From NCBI GenBank assembly GCA_052168315.1, contig JBQLZO010000091.1, positions 104,391 to 168,390 on the forward strand: a stretch of 64,000 nt of DNA. The letters run 5' to 3'. This DNA comes from JBQLZO01 sp052168315 (lineage in GTDB: Bacteria; Planctomycetota; Phycisphaerae; Phycisphaerales; UBA1924). Shown in pieces: positions 27,065-36,134 of the stretch. A program made the translations under genes and the position numbers. Position 1 is the stretch's first letter. Each line of letters begins with the position of its first letter. The notes below the pieces were generated by a model that worked only from the letters and a program-made list of their open reading frames with translations, was not told where the DNA came from and searched no databases.

Positions 27065-28975
27065 ATGAGGAGCCCCACGATGCAACGATGGACCATGTTT
27101 CAGACCATGCGGACACGAACCGCCGCCGGCGCGGCCTGCCTCGCGATCGCCCTCACGGGCGCCAACGCCCTCGCGCAGGCCAACGAGCCCCAGACCCTGC
27201 TCGCGTTCCAGCACGAGGGGCTCGATGGGCTCATCATCGATGACAAGGATGCGGGCCTCCGGGCCGCTCTCCAGATGCTCCCATCCCGCCTCAAGGAACT
27301 GCACGCCACGGCCAACATCCAGCGCGAAGTCCCCTGGTTCACCCCGGAGTTCGTCGACCTCGGCTGGGACATGTTCACCCGCCCGATGCGGATGATCGTC
27401 ACCAACCGCGGCGCCGACCCGAACACCGGCCAGCCGCTCATCGGCGCGATCATCTCCGTGCGCATGCCCGACGCCGCGACCGCCCAGAGCCACCACCAGC
27501 GGCTCGTCGGACTGATCCGCGAGCAGGCCCGCGGGGCCGACCTCGAACTCAAGGACTCACGCCGCATCGCCGGCATGACCGACATCGCGACTCCCACGGG
27601 CCCCCTGAGCTTCGGCCCGCGCGACGCCGCCGACGGCTGGCGCTACGAGATCCTCTTCGGAGCCACCGCCGGGCCCGACCGCGCCTTCGACGCCATGCCC
27701 ACCCTCGACGCCGGCGCCACCACCACCGCCAGCTTCGTGCTCGACCTCGGCGCCATCAGCCCGCTCATCCAGCCGTTCGTCGGCATGATGGCCATGGGCG
27801 CGCCCCAGGGACAGCAGATGATCGAGCAGTTCGGCGCCATGGGGCTCATCGGCCCGAACGCCCTCCGCATTGAGGGCGCTGTCGGACACACGCCCACCCA
27901 CACGCTCCAGCGCATCACCGTCTTCGACGCCAAGAAGAACGCCGATGCGCTGGGCATCTCGACCGAGCCGCTCACGCAGGAAGCGCTGGCGATGATCCCG
28001 CGGGACGCCACCGCCGTGTCGATCTGGAACTCCGACCCCATGCAGGCATGGAATCGCTTCATCGCCCAGATGGGCCCGGGCGCCGAGGCGGAGATCCGCG
28101 GCGTCATCGATCAGGTCCAGCAGCAAATCGGCGTCCATCCCATCGATGACATCCTCGCCACGCTCGGCACCACCGGCGCGATGTATCTCTCCGACAGCAC
28201 CGGCGGCGGCTCGATCATGTCGGCCGTCGGCGTGATGAGCCTGAAGGACCGCGCCAGGCTGAACAACTCCATCGACAAGCTCGTCTCCCTCGCCAACGGC
28301 GTGATCACCGAAGAAGCCAACCTGCCCGAGTTCCTCTCCATCCGCTTCGTCAAGGACAACACCAACGCCGGCTCGATGGTGCGCCTGCGCTTCGACGGCC
28401 TCCCCATCCCGGTCATGCCGAGCTTCACCCTCACCGAGAACCACCTCGTCGGCGGCCTGACCCCACAGGGCACCCGCGCCGCCGCCGCGCAGGTCACACG
28501 CCGCGCCAACGACTCGATCCTCGCCAACGCCGCGTTTGCTGAGAACATGGGCCGCTGGCGCTCCCCCGTGGCCGTGGGCTTCATCGACAACGCCCGCACC
28601 ATCCGCGATGGCTACGGGCTCGTGCAGTTCGGCACCACCGGGCTCGAGACATTCGTCTCCTCCCCGCTCGGCGGACGCGTCGCGCCGGAGATCCTCCCCA
28701 CCCTCCCGGCCCTCATGCAAAACGCCCGTCCGTTCATCCAGGTGTCCTTCTGGGATGGCGATGACTTCGTCACCGAGTACACCAGCGACCGCTCCTACCT
28801 CGTCTCGGCCGCGGGCTTCCTCGGCGTCGGCGACACCGCCCCGCTCATCATCGGCGGGCTCATCGGCTCGGGCATCACCGCCGCCATCATGGAGAACATG
28901 GATAACTTCGACGATCAGTGGGACTTCGACGAGTCCGACATGGACTGGGACGACGACGACGATGTCGACTTCTGA
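27065..28975 (+). CDS. Secreted protein of unknown function with Asp-rich tail
   Basis: Protein of 636 residues. An N-terminal signal peptide (RTAAGAACLAIALTGANALA, cleavage near AQA) sends it across the cytoplasmic membrane. The body is a soluble alpha/beta sequence without recognised motifs, with internal similarity of tone to DUF3352-like bacterial surface proteins (weak impression only). The segment around 575-600 is Gly-rich and hydrophobic (APLIIGGLIGSGITAAI), possibly a C-terminal membrane anchor, followed by a tail of about 25 residues dominated by Asp, Glu and Trp that should be cytoplasmic if the anchor is real, or calcium-binding if not. ATG at 27065 or 27080 may start it. A strong terminator lies 50 bases after the stop. 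Confidence 0.75.
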   Translation: MRSPTMQRWTMFQTMRTRTAAGAACLAIALTGANALAQANEPQTLLAFQHEGLDGLIIDDKDAGLRAALQMLPSRLKELHATANIQREVPWFTPEFVDLGWDMFTRPMRMIVTNRGADPNTGQPLIGAIISVRMPDAATAQSHHQRLVGLIREQARGADLELKDSRRIAGMTDIATPTGPLSFGPRDAADGWRYEILFGATAGPDRAFDAMPTLDAGATTTASFVLDLGAISPLIQPFVGMMAMGAPQGQQMIEQFGAMGLIGPNALRIEGAVGHTPTHTLQRITVFDAKKNADALGISTEPLTQEALAMIPRDATAVSIWNSDPMQAWNRFIAQMGPGAEAEIRGVIDQVQQQIGVHPIDDILATLGTTGAMYLSDSTGGGSIMSAVGVMSLKDRARLNNSIDKLVSLANGVITEEANLPEFLSIRFVKDNTNAGSMVRLRFDGLPIPVMPSFTLTENHLVGGLTPQGTRAAAAQVTRRANDSILANAAFAENMGRWRSPVAVGFIDNARTIRDGYGLVQFGTTGLETFVSSPLGGRVAPEILPTLPALMQNARPFIQVSFWDGDDFVTEYTSDRSYLVSAAGFLGVGDTAPLIIGGLIGSGITAAIMENMDNFDDQWDFDESDMDWDDDDDVDF

Positions 28976-29024
28976 TCCGATCCCTCCACTCGCCTGATCA
29001 GCGCCCATCGCACAGCACAACCCC

Positions 29025-29061
29025 GGCCGCCGCGCTCACCCGATCGCGGCGGCCTTTCTTC
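29025..29061 (+). terminator. Rho-independent terminator
   Basis: Perfect 10-bp stem GGCCGCCGCG/CGCGGCGGCC with a 10-base loop, followed by TTTCTTCT. It is placed 50 bases after the 27065-28975 gene; read from the other side it lies just past the aminotransferase stop at 29097 and could serve both. Confidence 0.88.
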
Positions 29062-29096
29062 TGCACTCAACACGCTGCAATGCAGAACGCTCCGGA

Positions 29097-30302
29097 TCAC
29101 CCGCGCAGCCGCGAGAGCCGCTCGATCGCACGCTCGAGCGTCTCCACCCGCTTCGCGAACGAGAACCGCAGCCAGTGCCGCCCCTCGCTCTCGCCCTTCT
29201 TCGCATAGAACGCAGACGGCGGGATGCACGCGATGCCGACCGTCTCGATCAGCCACCGCGCCATCGACACATCATCGCGCTTCGCCTCGCGCGGCGCTGC
29301 TGCGACTCCATCGAACCGAGCCATCGCGAAGAAGGTCCCCTCCGGGCGACGCACACCAAACCCCGCCGCCTCCAAGGCATCGCACAGCAGCGCACGACGC
29401 TCCGTGTAGTCCCGCACGAACGCCCGGTCGTACTCATCGCCCAGCGCCAGTGCGGCCACCGCCGCGTGCTGCAGCGGCGTGGCCACCGCGAAAGTCAGGA
29501 ACTGGTGCGCCGCCCGAACCGCCGCCGTGAGCGGTGGGGGGGCGATCGCCCAGCCGATCTTCCACCCGGTCAGTGAATAGGTCTTGCCCAGCGAATTGAT
29601 CGTGATCGTCCGCTCACTCATGCCGGGGAGGCTCGCGATGCTCACATGCCCGCGCCCCGTGCCACCGCCGCGCCCCGCATCGTCCCGAAACACCAGCCGG
29701 TCATACACCTCATCGGAGATCACCACCGCCCCGCGCTCAGCCGCCAGCTCCGCGATCACCTCAAGCTCATCCCGACTCAGCACGCGCCCCGTCGGGTTGT
29801 GCGGCGTGTTCACCAGCACCGCCCGCGTGCGGTCGCTGAACGCCGCGCGCAGCTCCGCCTCATCAAATCGAAACTCCGGCGCGTGCAGCGTCACGAACCT
29901 GGGCACCCCGCCGGCCATCGCGATCGCCGCCGGGTACGAGTCGTAGTACGGCTCGAACACCACCACCTCATCCCCGGGCTCGACCAGCCCCAGCAGCGCG
30001 GCCGGGATCGCCTCGGTCGCGCCCGCCGTCACCGTGACCTCCCGATCCGGGTCGATCGCGAGCCCGGTTTCGCCCGCCCACCTGGCCGCGATGGCCTCCC
30101 GCAGCGCCGGGATCCCCGCCAGGGGGGCGTACTGGTTGTGCCCGCCCCGCATCGCCCGCTCGGCCGCGTCAAGGATCCCCTCCGGCCCATCGAAGTCGGG
30201 AAAGCCCTGCCCGAGGTTGATCGCCCCGTGCTGGTTCGCCAGCGCGGTGATCTCCGCGAACACCGTCGTGCCGAACCCCGCCAGTCGTGAAGCGATGCGC
30301 AT
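29097..30302 (-). CDS. PLP-dependent aminotransferase, class I/II
   Basis: Cytosolic fold-type I aminotransferase of 401 residues. Features: INLGQGFPDFDGPEGI near the N-terminus, VTAGATEAIPAALLGL, the PLP-contacting VNTPHNPTGRVLSRDEL, VISDEVYDRLVF and the Schiff-base lysine in INSLGKTYSLTGWKIGW, with a C-terminal arginine region (HWLRFSFAKR). The GFPDFDGP pattern is that of the kynurenine/methionine aminotransferase group (YbdL, KAT), which act on Met, Phe, His or kynurenine with keto acids. Specificity cannot be fixed. ATG at 30302 is the start; upstream open frame is C-rich noise. It is divergent from mdh. Confidence 0.88.
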   Translation of the reverse strand: MRIASRLAGFGTTVFAEITALANQHGAINLGQGFPDFDGPEGILDAAERAMRGGHNQYAPLAGIPALREAIAARWAGETGLAIDPDREVTVTAGATEAIPAALLGLVEPGDEVVVFEPYYDSYPAAIAMAGGVPRFVTLHAPEFRFDEAELRAAFSDRTRAVLVNTPHNPTGRVLSRDELEVIAELAAERGAVVISDEVYDRLVFRDDAGRGGGTGRGHVSIASLPGMSERTITINSLGKTYSLTGWKIGWAIAPPPLTAAVRAAHQFLTFAVATPLQHAAVAALALGDEYDRAFVRDYTERRALLCDALEAAGFGVRRPEGTFFAMARFDGVAAAPREAKRDDVSMARWLIETVGIACIPPSAFYAKKGESEGRHWLRFSFAKRVETLERAIERLSRLRG

Positions 30303-30346
30303 CCCGGCGTCATACGCCCTCGCCGGGCCGACCGCAAGCCCCAGCA

Positions 30347-30371
30347 CCCCACCCGTGCCCGGCCCCCGCCC
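30347..30371 (-). other. G-quadruplex-prone motif in 5' region of aminotransferase gene
   Basis: On the minus strand there are five runs of three to five G separated by loops of one to three bases. It begins 45 bases upstream of the aminotransferase ATG, on the coding strand, in the 296-bp divergent gap with mdh, so it could form in the mRNA leader. Confidence 0.55.
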
Positions 30372-30598
30372 GGACATCCACCATCCCCGCCACCCGCCCC
30401 CGTCCGCCATCCCAGACCACGATTCCCATCGCCAACACCCCCCAAACGACCACAACGCCCGACAAACCGGATATCCTCGCCTCCCACGCCGAGAACGCGG
30501 CGTGCTGACCCAAACACAACCCAATCGCTTCGCCCCACGATTCACGCGTGCTCCACGCCGGGGCGCAGCGAGACGACACCCTCACGGAGGACACCACC

Positions 30599-31555
30599 AT
30601 GCTCAGCGGCCGCCCCAAGATCGCCATCATCGGCGCCGGAAATGTCGGAGCCACCTGCGCCCACTGGGCCGCCGCCAAGGAACTCGGCGACATCGTCCTC
30701 CTCGACATCCCCGACAAGGAAGGCGTCGCCAAGGGCAAGGCACTCGACCTCGCCTGCTGCGGGCCCATGGAACGCTTCGACTCCCGCGTCGTCGGCACCT
30801 CCGACTACGCCGACATCGCCGGCTCCGATGTCGTCGTCGTCACCGCAGGCCTGCCCCGCAAGCCCGGCATGTCCCGCGATGACCTTATCTCAACCAATGT
30901 CAAGATCGTCAAGTCCGTCTCCGAGAGCATCAAGCAGCACGCGCCGGACTCCATCGTCATCCTCGTCTCCAACCCGCTCGATGCCATGGTCTACACCGCG
31001 TGGAAGGCCACCGGCTTCCCGACCAACCGCATCGTCGGCCAGGCCGGGTGCCTCGATGTCGCCCGCTACCGCGCCTTCCTCGCCATGGAACTCGGCTGCT
31101 CCATCGAGGACATCTCCGCCCTCCTCCTCGGCGGGCACGGCGACGACATGGTCCCCCTCCCACGCTACACCTCCGTCCACGGCATCCCCATCCAGCAGCT
31201 CCTCTCCGAAGACAAGATCAACGCCTGCGTCGACCGCGCAAAGGTCGGCGGCGGCGAGATCGTCAAGCTCATGGGCACCTCCGCCTACTACGCCCCCGCC
31301 TCCGGCACCATCCAGATGGTCGAGGCCATCGTCAAGGACAAGAAGCGCATCCTCCCCTGCGCTGCGTACTGCGACAAGCAATTCGGCGTCGGCGGCTACT
31401 TCGTCGGCGTCCCCTGCATCCTCGGCAAGGAAGGCGTGGAGAAGGTCGTCGAGATCGAACTCGACAAGGACGAGAGCAAGCTCATGGGCGAGTCCATCTC
31501 GCATGTCAAGGACCTGGTGAAGGTCGTCCGCGACATGTTCCCCGAGCTGGCCTGA
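30599..31555 (+). CDS. mdh: Malate dehydrogenase
   Basis: Cytosolic NAD-dependent dehydrogenase of 318 residues interconverting malate and oxaloacetate in the TCA cycle. It belongs to the LDH-like MDH group: IAIIGAGNVGATCAHWAA (NAD fold), VVVTAGLPRKPGMSRDDL with the mobile-loop arginines, VSNPLDAMVYTAW, and the catalytic GGHGDDMVPLPRY. Arg in the active loop (LPRKPGM) indicates malate rather than lactate as substrate. ATG at 30599 has GGAGG eight bases upstream. Codon choice is very biased to C-ending codons, as expected of a highly expressed gene. Confidence 0.95.
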   Translation: MLSGRPKIAIIGAGNVGATCAHWAAAKELGDIVLLDIPDKEGVAKGKALDLACCGPMERFDSRVVGTSDYADIAGSDVVVVTAGLPRKPGMSRDDLISTNVKIVKSVSESIKQHAPDSIVILVSNPLDAMVYTAWKATGFPTNRIVGQAGCLDVARYRAFLAMELGCSIEDISALLLGGHGDDMVPLPRYTSVHGIPIQQLLSEDKINACVDRAKVGGGEIVKLMGTSAYYAPASGTIQMVEAIVKDKKRILPCAAYCDKQFGVGGYFVGVPCILGKEGVEKVVEIELDKDESKLMGESISHVKDLVKVVRDMFPELA

Positions 31556-31744
31556 GCACTAGCGGGCGAATCAGCCCCCGTGCACCGCGCGCAAGTCGGA
31601 CTTCACCTGGCCGCATCGCGGCGTGGCTGGGCGCGGCTCGGACTTGCAGACTCCGCTCAGGCCCCCGATTCTGTGAGTGGCACAGGAAGCCGACGGGCCA
31701 GCGCTCCGGACCGGGCGTCGACCGCCTCACGGTATTGTGTGGCC

Positions 31745-34063
31745 ATGGGCACCCCTCCTAACACTCCTGACCCACCGGGTCATCGGCAGCGGCCTGCAGA
31801 GCAGCCCACGGTGCCGACTGCTCCGATCGACGAAGAACCCCCTCAAGCTCGATCATCGCCCGGCCCGCAAGTGGTCGAATCGCTGACCTTTGGCCCGCCG
31901 GGGCGGTATCGCACTCTTGAGGTCGCGGGTCGGGGCGGCATGGGCGTCGTCCTGAAGGCGCACGACACGGTGCTCGACCGGCGTGTGGCGATCAAGATCT
32001 CGCAGTTCACCGAGCCGGTGGAGCAACTCCTGGCCGAGGCCCGCATCGTCTCACGCCTGAGCCACCCCAATCTCTGCCGCGTACATGACGCGGGCATCGA
32101 TGATCGTGGGCGTGCCTTCATTGTCATGGAATGGGTTGAAGGCACCACGCTGAGGCCCTGCGTGGGCAAGGATGCGCTTTCGAGAAATCTTTCGACATTC
32201 CACCAACTTCTGGCAGGCGTTGCAGAGCTTCACCGCAACGGGATCACACATACGGACCTGAAGCCCGCCAATGTCCTCATCGATCACTCCGGCCGTCCGG
32301 TCGTCGTCGATTTCGGTCTCGCCGATCGCCAGGAGGTCACCTCGGCGACACCACGCGGCGGAACACCAGGATACTCCGCTCCAGAGCAGTACGATCTGAG
32401 CCAGTCGCTCACGCCCGCGACCGATGTCTTTGCCCTTGGAGTGATTCTCTATGAACTGTGCGCCGGCTCGCCACCGCCATTTGTGCGGGGCGGCGTGGTA
32501 CGGTTCGATCCTGCGGGGCTTGATGCCAAGAGCCTTGAGATCCCGCCGCCGCTGCTCAGGATCTGTCTGAAGGCCATGGAGCCGGATCCCGCGGATCGCT
32601 ACCCGACGATCGCGGACCTCCGGGCCGATCTGCAGCGATACCAGAGAGGCGAGAGCGTGCTCGCCAGTCCTTCGCCGCTGCGCAACAGTTTCATCGAGCG
32701 GCTCACGGCCATTCGCGGCCACGCGATCGAGTGGCAGCGGCTCGGGCTGATCACACCGAATGAACGGCGCTCGCTCGAATCCACCGTGCTGAAAGTCCAG
32801 CGTGGCGAGTCCCACTGGCTGTTCGACATCCGAAGGCTCCTGCCGACCACGGTCTCTGTGCTCTTTGGAGCTTGGCTGGTGGTGCTCGCCCTGACCATCG
32901 GGATCAGCTCGATCGGGCCCGACCTGAGCACGCGCGCCTCGATGCACGCCGGCCTGCTCACCTTCCTTGCGACCGCGTTCGGAACGGTGCTCGCCAGCAC
33001 CCTTTCGAGCCGTCGGTTCACCGTGCTCTGGGCCACGAGCTCGCTGCTCTGCTGGCCGGTGGCGGCCTGGCTGATCCTCAGGCACACGGGTTGGTTCGCC
33101 GCAACCGATCCGCATGGCCAGCTCATGGCGCTCGAGTATTACTTCTATGGCTACGACGACATCGAGTTCAGCGATCATGTCGCCGGGCTCTCGAACCTCC
33201 AGATCCTGCTCGTGGCTCTGAGCACGGCGGTGCTCGCGCTCATCGCGAGGATCCTCACCAGGACGGGCGGCATCACCGGAGTCGTGTGCGCTGCGCTGAC
33301 CGTCTCATGGAGCGTGCTCTGGCTCATCAACGGCGGACTGATGGACTCAGCCACGGTCGCGGATGCGCGAGCGGATCTGGCCTTCTGGACCGCTCTCGGG
33401 TTTGTCGTCATCGGAGGCACGGCATCGTTCATTGATCGCGCGGAGCATCGCACCTCGATCGATCGCGGCGAGATGGCCGTCGCACGGGATGCGCCGGGTG
33501 CCGTGTGGTTCGCGAGCATTGGCCTTGTCATCGCTCTGCTCACGGTCGCGTGGTCCGCTCCGCACAAGCTGCTGCTGACCACGCCGCCGGAGGAGTTCAC
33601 AGCGATCGACCAGGCCCATGCGCTGCTCGTGATCGCGGGGATCCTCACAGCGAGCATGCTCGCACTGGCGTATCGCCAGACCCCGCTGGGAGCGCGAGTC
33701 GGCACGCTGCTACGCTGGCTCATCCCGCCGTGCGTGTTCGGAGCGCTGGCGATCTACGAATCGAATGACTTCCGCTCGCTCTGGAAGCTCTGGCTCGTGT
33801 GCCAGTTCGTTGCCGCGTTCGGGTTCCTGATCCTGAGCGTTCGCCTGCAATGGCGCCCGTTCCTGTTTACCGCCATGTCGTGCATCGCCATCGCGTATGC
33901 GCGACTGTATATACGTATCGATGAGCACATGGAAGCCGCTGCGGGCATGAAGCTCGTGATCTTCGTCACGACCGCTGTGACCGGCTTCGCGGCCATGATC
34001 CTCGCCACCGCCGCCGATCCGATCGATCGTCTCTCGAGAAGAGGGCTCCGATCGCACCGTTGA
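31745..34063 (+). CDS. Membrane Ser/Thr protein kinase with polytopic C-terminal domain
   Basis: Protein of 772 residues. The first 50 are Pro-rich. Residues 55-325 are a Hanks-type kinase: Gly loop AGRGGMG, K84 in VAIK, E98, catalytic D171, D189 of DFG, GTPGYSAPEQ and DVFALGVILYELC. The usual HRD is HTD (169-171), so it lacks the arginine that docks a phosphorylated activation loop. From about residue 370 the chain has roughly ten hydrophobic segments, unlike the single-helix PASTA kinases; this half may sense a membrane signal. ATG at 31745 is used. A basic C-terminal end (SRRGLRSHR) is cytoplasmic. Substrates unknown. GC and codon bias are lower than in the neighbouring mdh. Confidence 0.88.
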   Translation: MGTPPNTPDPPGHRQRPAEQPTVPTAPIDEEPPQARSSPGPQVVESLTFGPPGRYRTLEVAGRGGMGVVLKAHDTVLDRRVAIKISQFTEPVEQLLAEARIVSRLSHPNLCRVHDAGIDDRGRAFIVMEWVEGTTLRPCVGKDALSRNLSTFHQLLAGVAELHRNGITHTDLKPANVLIDHSGRPVVVDFGLADRQEVTSATPRGGTPGYSAPEQYDLSQSLTPATDVFALGVILYELCAGSPPPFVRGGVVRFDPAGLDAKSLEIPPPLLRICLKAMEPDPADRYPTIADLRADLQRYQRGESVLASPSPLRNSFIERLTAIRGHAIEWQRLGLITPNERRSLESTVLKVQRGESHWLFDIRRLLPTTVSVLFGAWLVVLALTIGISSIGPDLSTRASMHAGLLTFLATAFGTVLASTLSSRRFTVLWATSSLLCWPVAAWLILRHTGWFAATDPHGQLMALEYYFYGYDDIEFSDHVAGLSNLQILLVALSTAVLALIARILTRTGGITGVVCAALTVSWSVLWLINGGLMDSATVADARADLAFWTALGFVVIGGTASFIDRAEHRTSIDRGEMAVARDAPGAVWFASIGLVIALLTVAWSAPHKLLLTTPPEEFTAIDQAHALLVIAGILTASMLALAYRQTPLGARVGTLLRWLIPPCVFGALAIYESNDFRSLWKLWLVCQFVAAFGFLILSVRLQWRPFLFTAMSCIAIAYARLYIRIDEHMEAAAGMKLVIFVTTAVTGFAAMILATAADPIDRLSRRGLRSHR

Positions 34064-34173
34064 ACCGGGATCTTGTGATTGCACAATCGGGTGGTCGTTA
34101 CAGTGGTTGAGCCGGCACCCAGCGGCTGATGCACCATCATCCCGACCGAAGCCGCGAAGATCCCGCCTCCAGG

Positions 34174-35691
34174 TCACTTCTTTCGCTTTTTCCGCTGCTT
34201 CGCCCTGGCCTTCGGAGAGACCGTGTGGGTTGAGCGCCGCGAGGTCAGCCCCGGGATCCCGCCGGGCATCATCCCCATGTCGCCCGCCCCCCCCGCGCCG
34301 CCCGCCCCCTGCATCGCCTTCATCGCAGTCATCCGATCGCGCATCCCCATCGTCGAGAGCTGCTTCGTCAGCTTCGACGCGGCCTCGAACTGCTTCACCA
34401 GCTGATCGATCTGCCCCTGCTGCCGACCAGAACCGCGCGCCACCCGCTTCTTCCGCGACGGCGTCAGCCGCTCCTTGTTCGTCCGCTCCCCCTCCGTCAT
34501 CGAGTTGATGATCCCCTCGAGCTGATCGAGCTGCTTGTCCTCGATGTTCAGATCCTTGATCGCAGACCCAATCCCCGGCAGCATCCCCAGCAGCTGCTTC
34601 ATCGGCCCCATCTTCCGGATCGATTTCATCTGCTTCAGGAAGTCGTCGAAGGTCAGCTCCCCGCGGGCCATCTTGTCGGCCAGCTTCTCGGCCTCCGCCT
34701 CCGAAACCTCCGACTGCGCCTTCTCCACCAGCGACACCACATCGCCCATCCCCAGGATCCGCCCCGCGATCCGCTCGGCGTGGAACTCCTCGATCGAGTC
34801 CAGCTTCTCACCGGTCCCGATGAACCGGATCGGCGCGCCCGTGATCTTCCGAACAGTGAGGGCGGCCCCGCCGCGCGTGTCCGAATCGAACTTCGACAGC
34901 ACGATCCCATCGATCCCCAGCCGCTCGTGGAACGAACGGGCCGAGTTCACCGCATCCTGCCCCGTCATCGCATCGACCACCAGCATCACCTGGTGGGGGG
35001 GCACCGCCTTTTTCACGCCCTCGAGCTCGCGCATCAGATCGTCGTTGATGTGCAGCCGCCCGGCCGTGTCGAGGATCAGCGTGTCCACCCCCGCCTTCTT
35101 CGCCGCCGCGTACGCGCTGCGGCACACATCCACCGCCACGCCCACCGCCTTGCCGTACGCCGCCACCTTGTCCGGTTCGGAATAGAACAGCACCAGCGGC
35201 CCATCAGGATCCTGCTCCCCGAGCTGGTCCGCGATCGTCCGCAACTGATCCACCGCCGCCGGACGCTGCAGGTCCGCGGCCGCGAGCATCACCGACCGCT
35301 TCTTCCGGCGCAGGTACGCCGCGATCTTGCCGCAGGTCGTCGTCTTCCCCGATCCCTGCAGCCCGCACATCATGATGACCGTCGGCCCGGGGTCTGCCTG
35401 CGGGATCGGCCGCTGCGGATGGTCGCCCTGCGAGATCAGTTCAACGAGCCGCTTGTGGACGATCCCGATCATCTCCTGCGCGGGCTTGAGCGACTTCGTC
35501 ACCTCCGTGCCCAGCGCATCCTCCATCACGCGCTCGCAGAACTCGTTGACCGTCTGGTAGTCGACATCCGCCTCGAGCAGCGCCGTCCGCACCTCCGCCA
35601 TCGCATCGCGCACATTGGACTCGGAGATCGTGCCCTGCCCGCTCAGGTTGCGGAGCGCCTTGGAGAAGCCATCTGAGAGTCGTTCAAACAT
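34174..35691 (-). CDS. ffh: Signal recognition particle protein Ffh
   Basis: GTPase of 505 residues that binds SRP RNA and signal sequences of nascent membrane proteins. N domain residues 1-100; G domain with G1 GLQGSGKTTTCGK, AADLQRPAAVDQL, G3 DTAGRLH and G4-region SKFDSDTRGGAAL; M domain from about 325 with GMGDVVSLVEKAQ, the Met-rich segments FLKQMKSIRKMGPMKQLLGM and MGMRDRMTAMKAMQG. The C-terminal tail is Gly/Ala/Met-rich then strongly basic (KARAKQRKKRKK), longer than in E. coli. ATG at 35691 is the start. Converges on the kinase gene. The SRP RNA gene was not found in the window. Confidence 0.95.
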   Translation of the reverse strand: MFERLSDGFSKALRNLSGQGTISESNVRDAMAEVRTALLEADVDYQTVNEFCERVMEDALGTEVTKSLKPAQEMIGIVHKRLVELISQGDHPQRPIPQADPGPTVIMMCGLQGSGKTTTCGKIAAYLRRKKRSVMLAAADLQRPAAVDQLRTIADQLGEQDPDGPLVLFYSEPDKVAAYGKAVGVAVDVCRSAYAAAKKAGVDTLILDTAGRLHINDDLMRELEGVKKAVPPHQVMLVVDAMTGQDAVNSARSFHERLGIDGIVLSKFDSDTRGGAALTVRKITGAPIRFIGTGEKLDSIEEFHAERIAGRILGMGDVVSLVEKAQSEVSEAEAEKLADKMARGELTFDDFLKQMKSIRKMGPMKQLLGMLPGIGSAIKDLNIEDKQLDQLEGIINSMTEGERTNKERLTPSRKKRVARGSGRQQGQIDQLVKQFEAASKLTKQLSTMGMRDRMTAMKAMQGAGGAGGAGDMGMMPGGIPGLTSRRSTHTVSPKARAKQRKKRKK

Positions 35692-36134
35692 GGTGGTCGG
35701 AATCCCGGGACATTCGAGAGGCGTGTGGAAGACCGGTGGACGGTCGGTCTGGATGATAGGGGGTTCCCGCCGCCCTCTGGGCATCCCCCGGTTCGCCCCG
35801 CCGGGTCTTTGCGGGATCTCCACTGGGGAATGCAACTCACCGGGAACGCGCCGGTCCAAAATCTTGCGATCGGACTTGCATCGCCTCATTCCTATGGTAC
35901 CTGTTCGAATGGCGATGCGGTCGCATCGCCCGGTCGTCGGGAGACCCTCGCAGCGGTGAAAGGGTCTCGCTGGCTCACACACCGGATCGCGCACGCCACG
36001 GGTACCCGAGTGAGGACTCCAGCGATCATGGCGCGCCCCTGTCCGGAGCCATCGCTCCCCGGGCCGGCACTCGCCCGGGCACAGCCGCCGACGCCGAGTA
36101 GTTCCAAAGTCACACCGCTTCGAAAGGGAAGGTC
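35692..36134. other. Divergent intergenic region, ffh / Cys-rich secreted protein
   Basis: 443 bases without a gene. It holds the leaders of two divergent genes. A 6-bp inverted repeat AGACCG/CGGTCT (35730-35750) lies about 40 bases upstream of ffh. No convincing -35/-10 pair, RNA gene or conserved short frame is seen. Confidence 0.5.

Noticed and set aside
34073..34086. Terminator between the kinase and ffh
   Set aside because: Only a 5-bp stem TTGTG/CACAA with a tetraloop and no T-tract; too weak to call.
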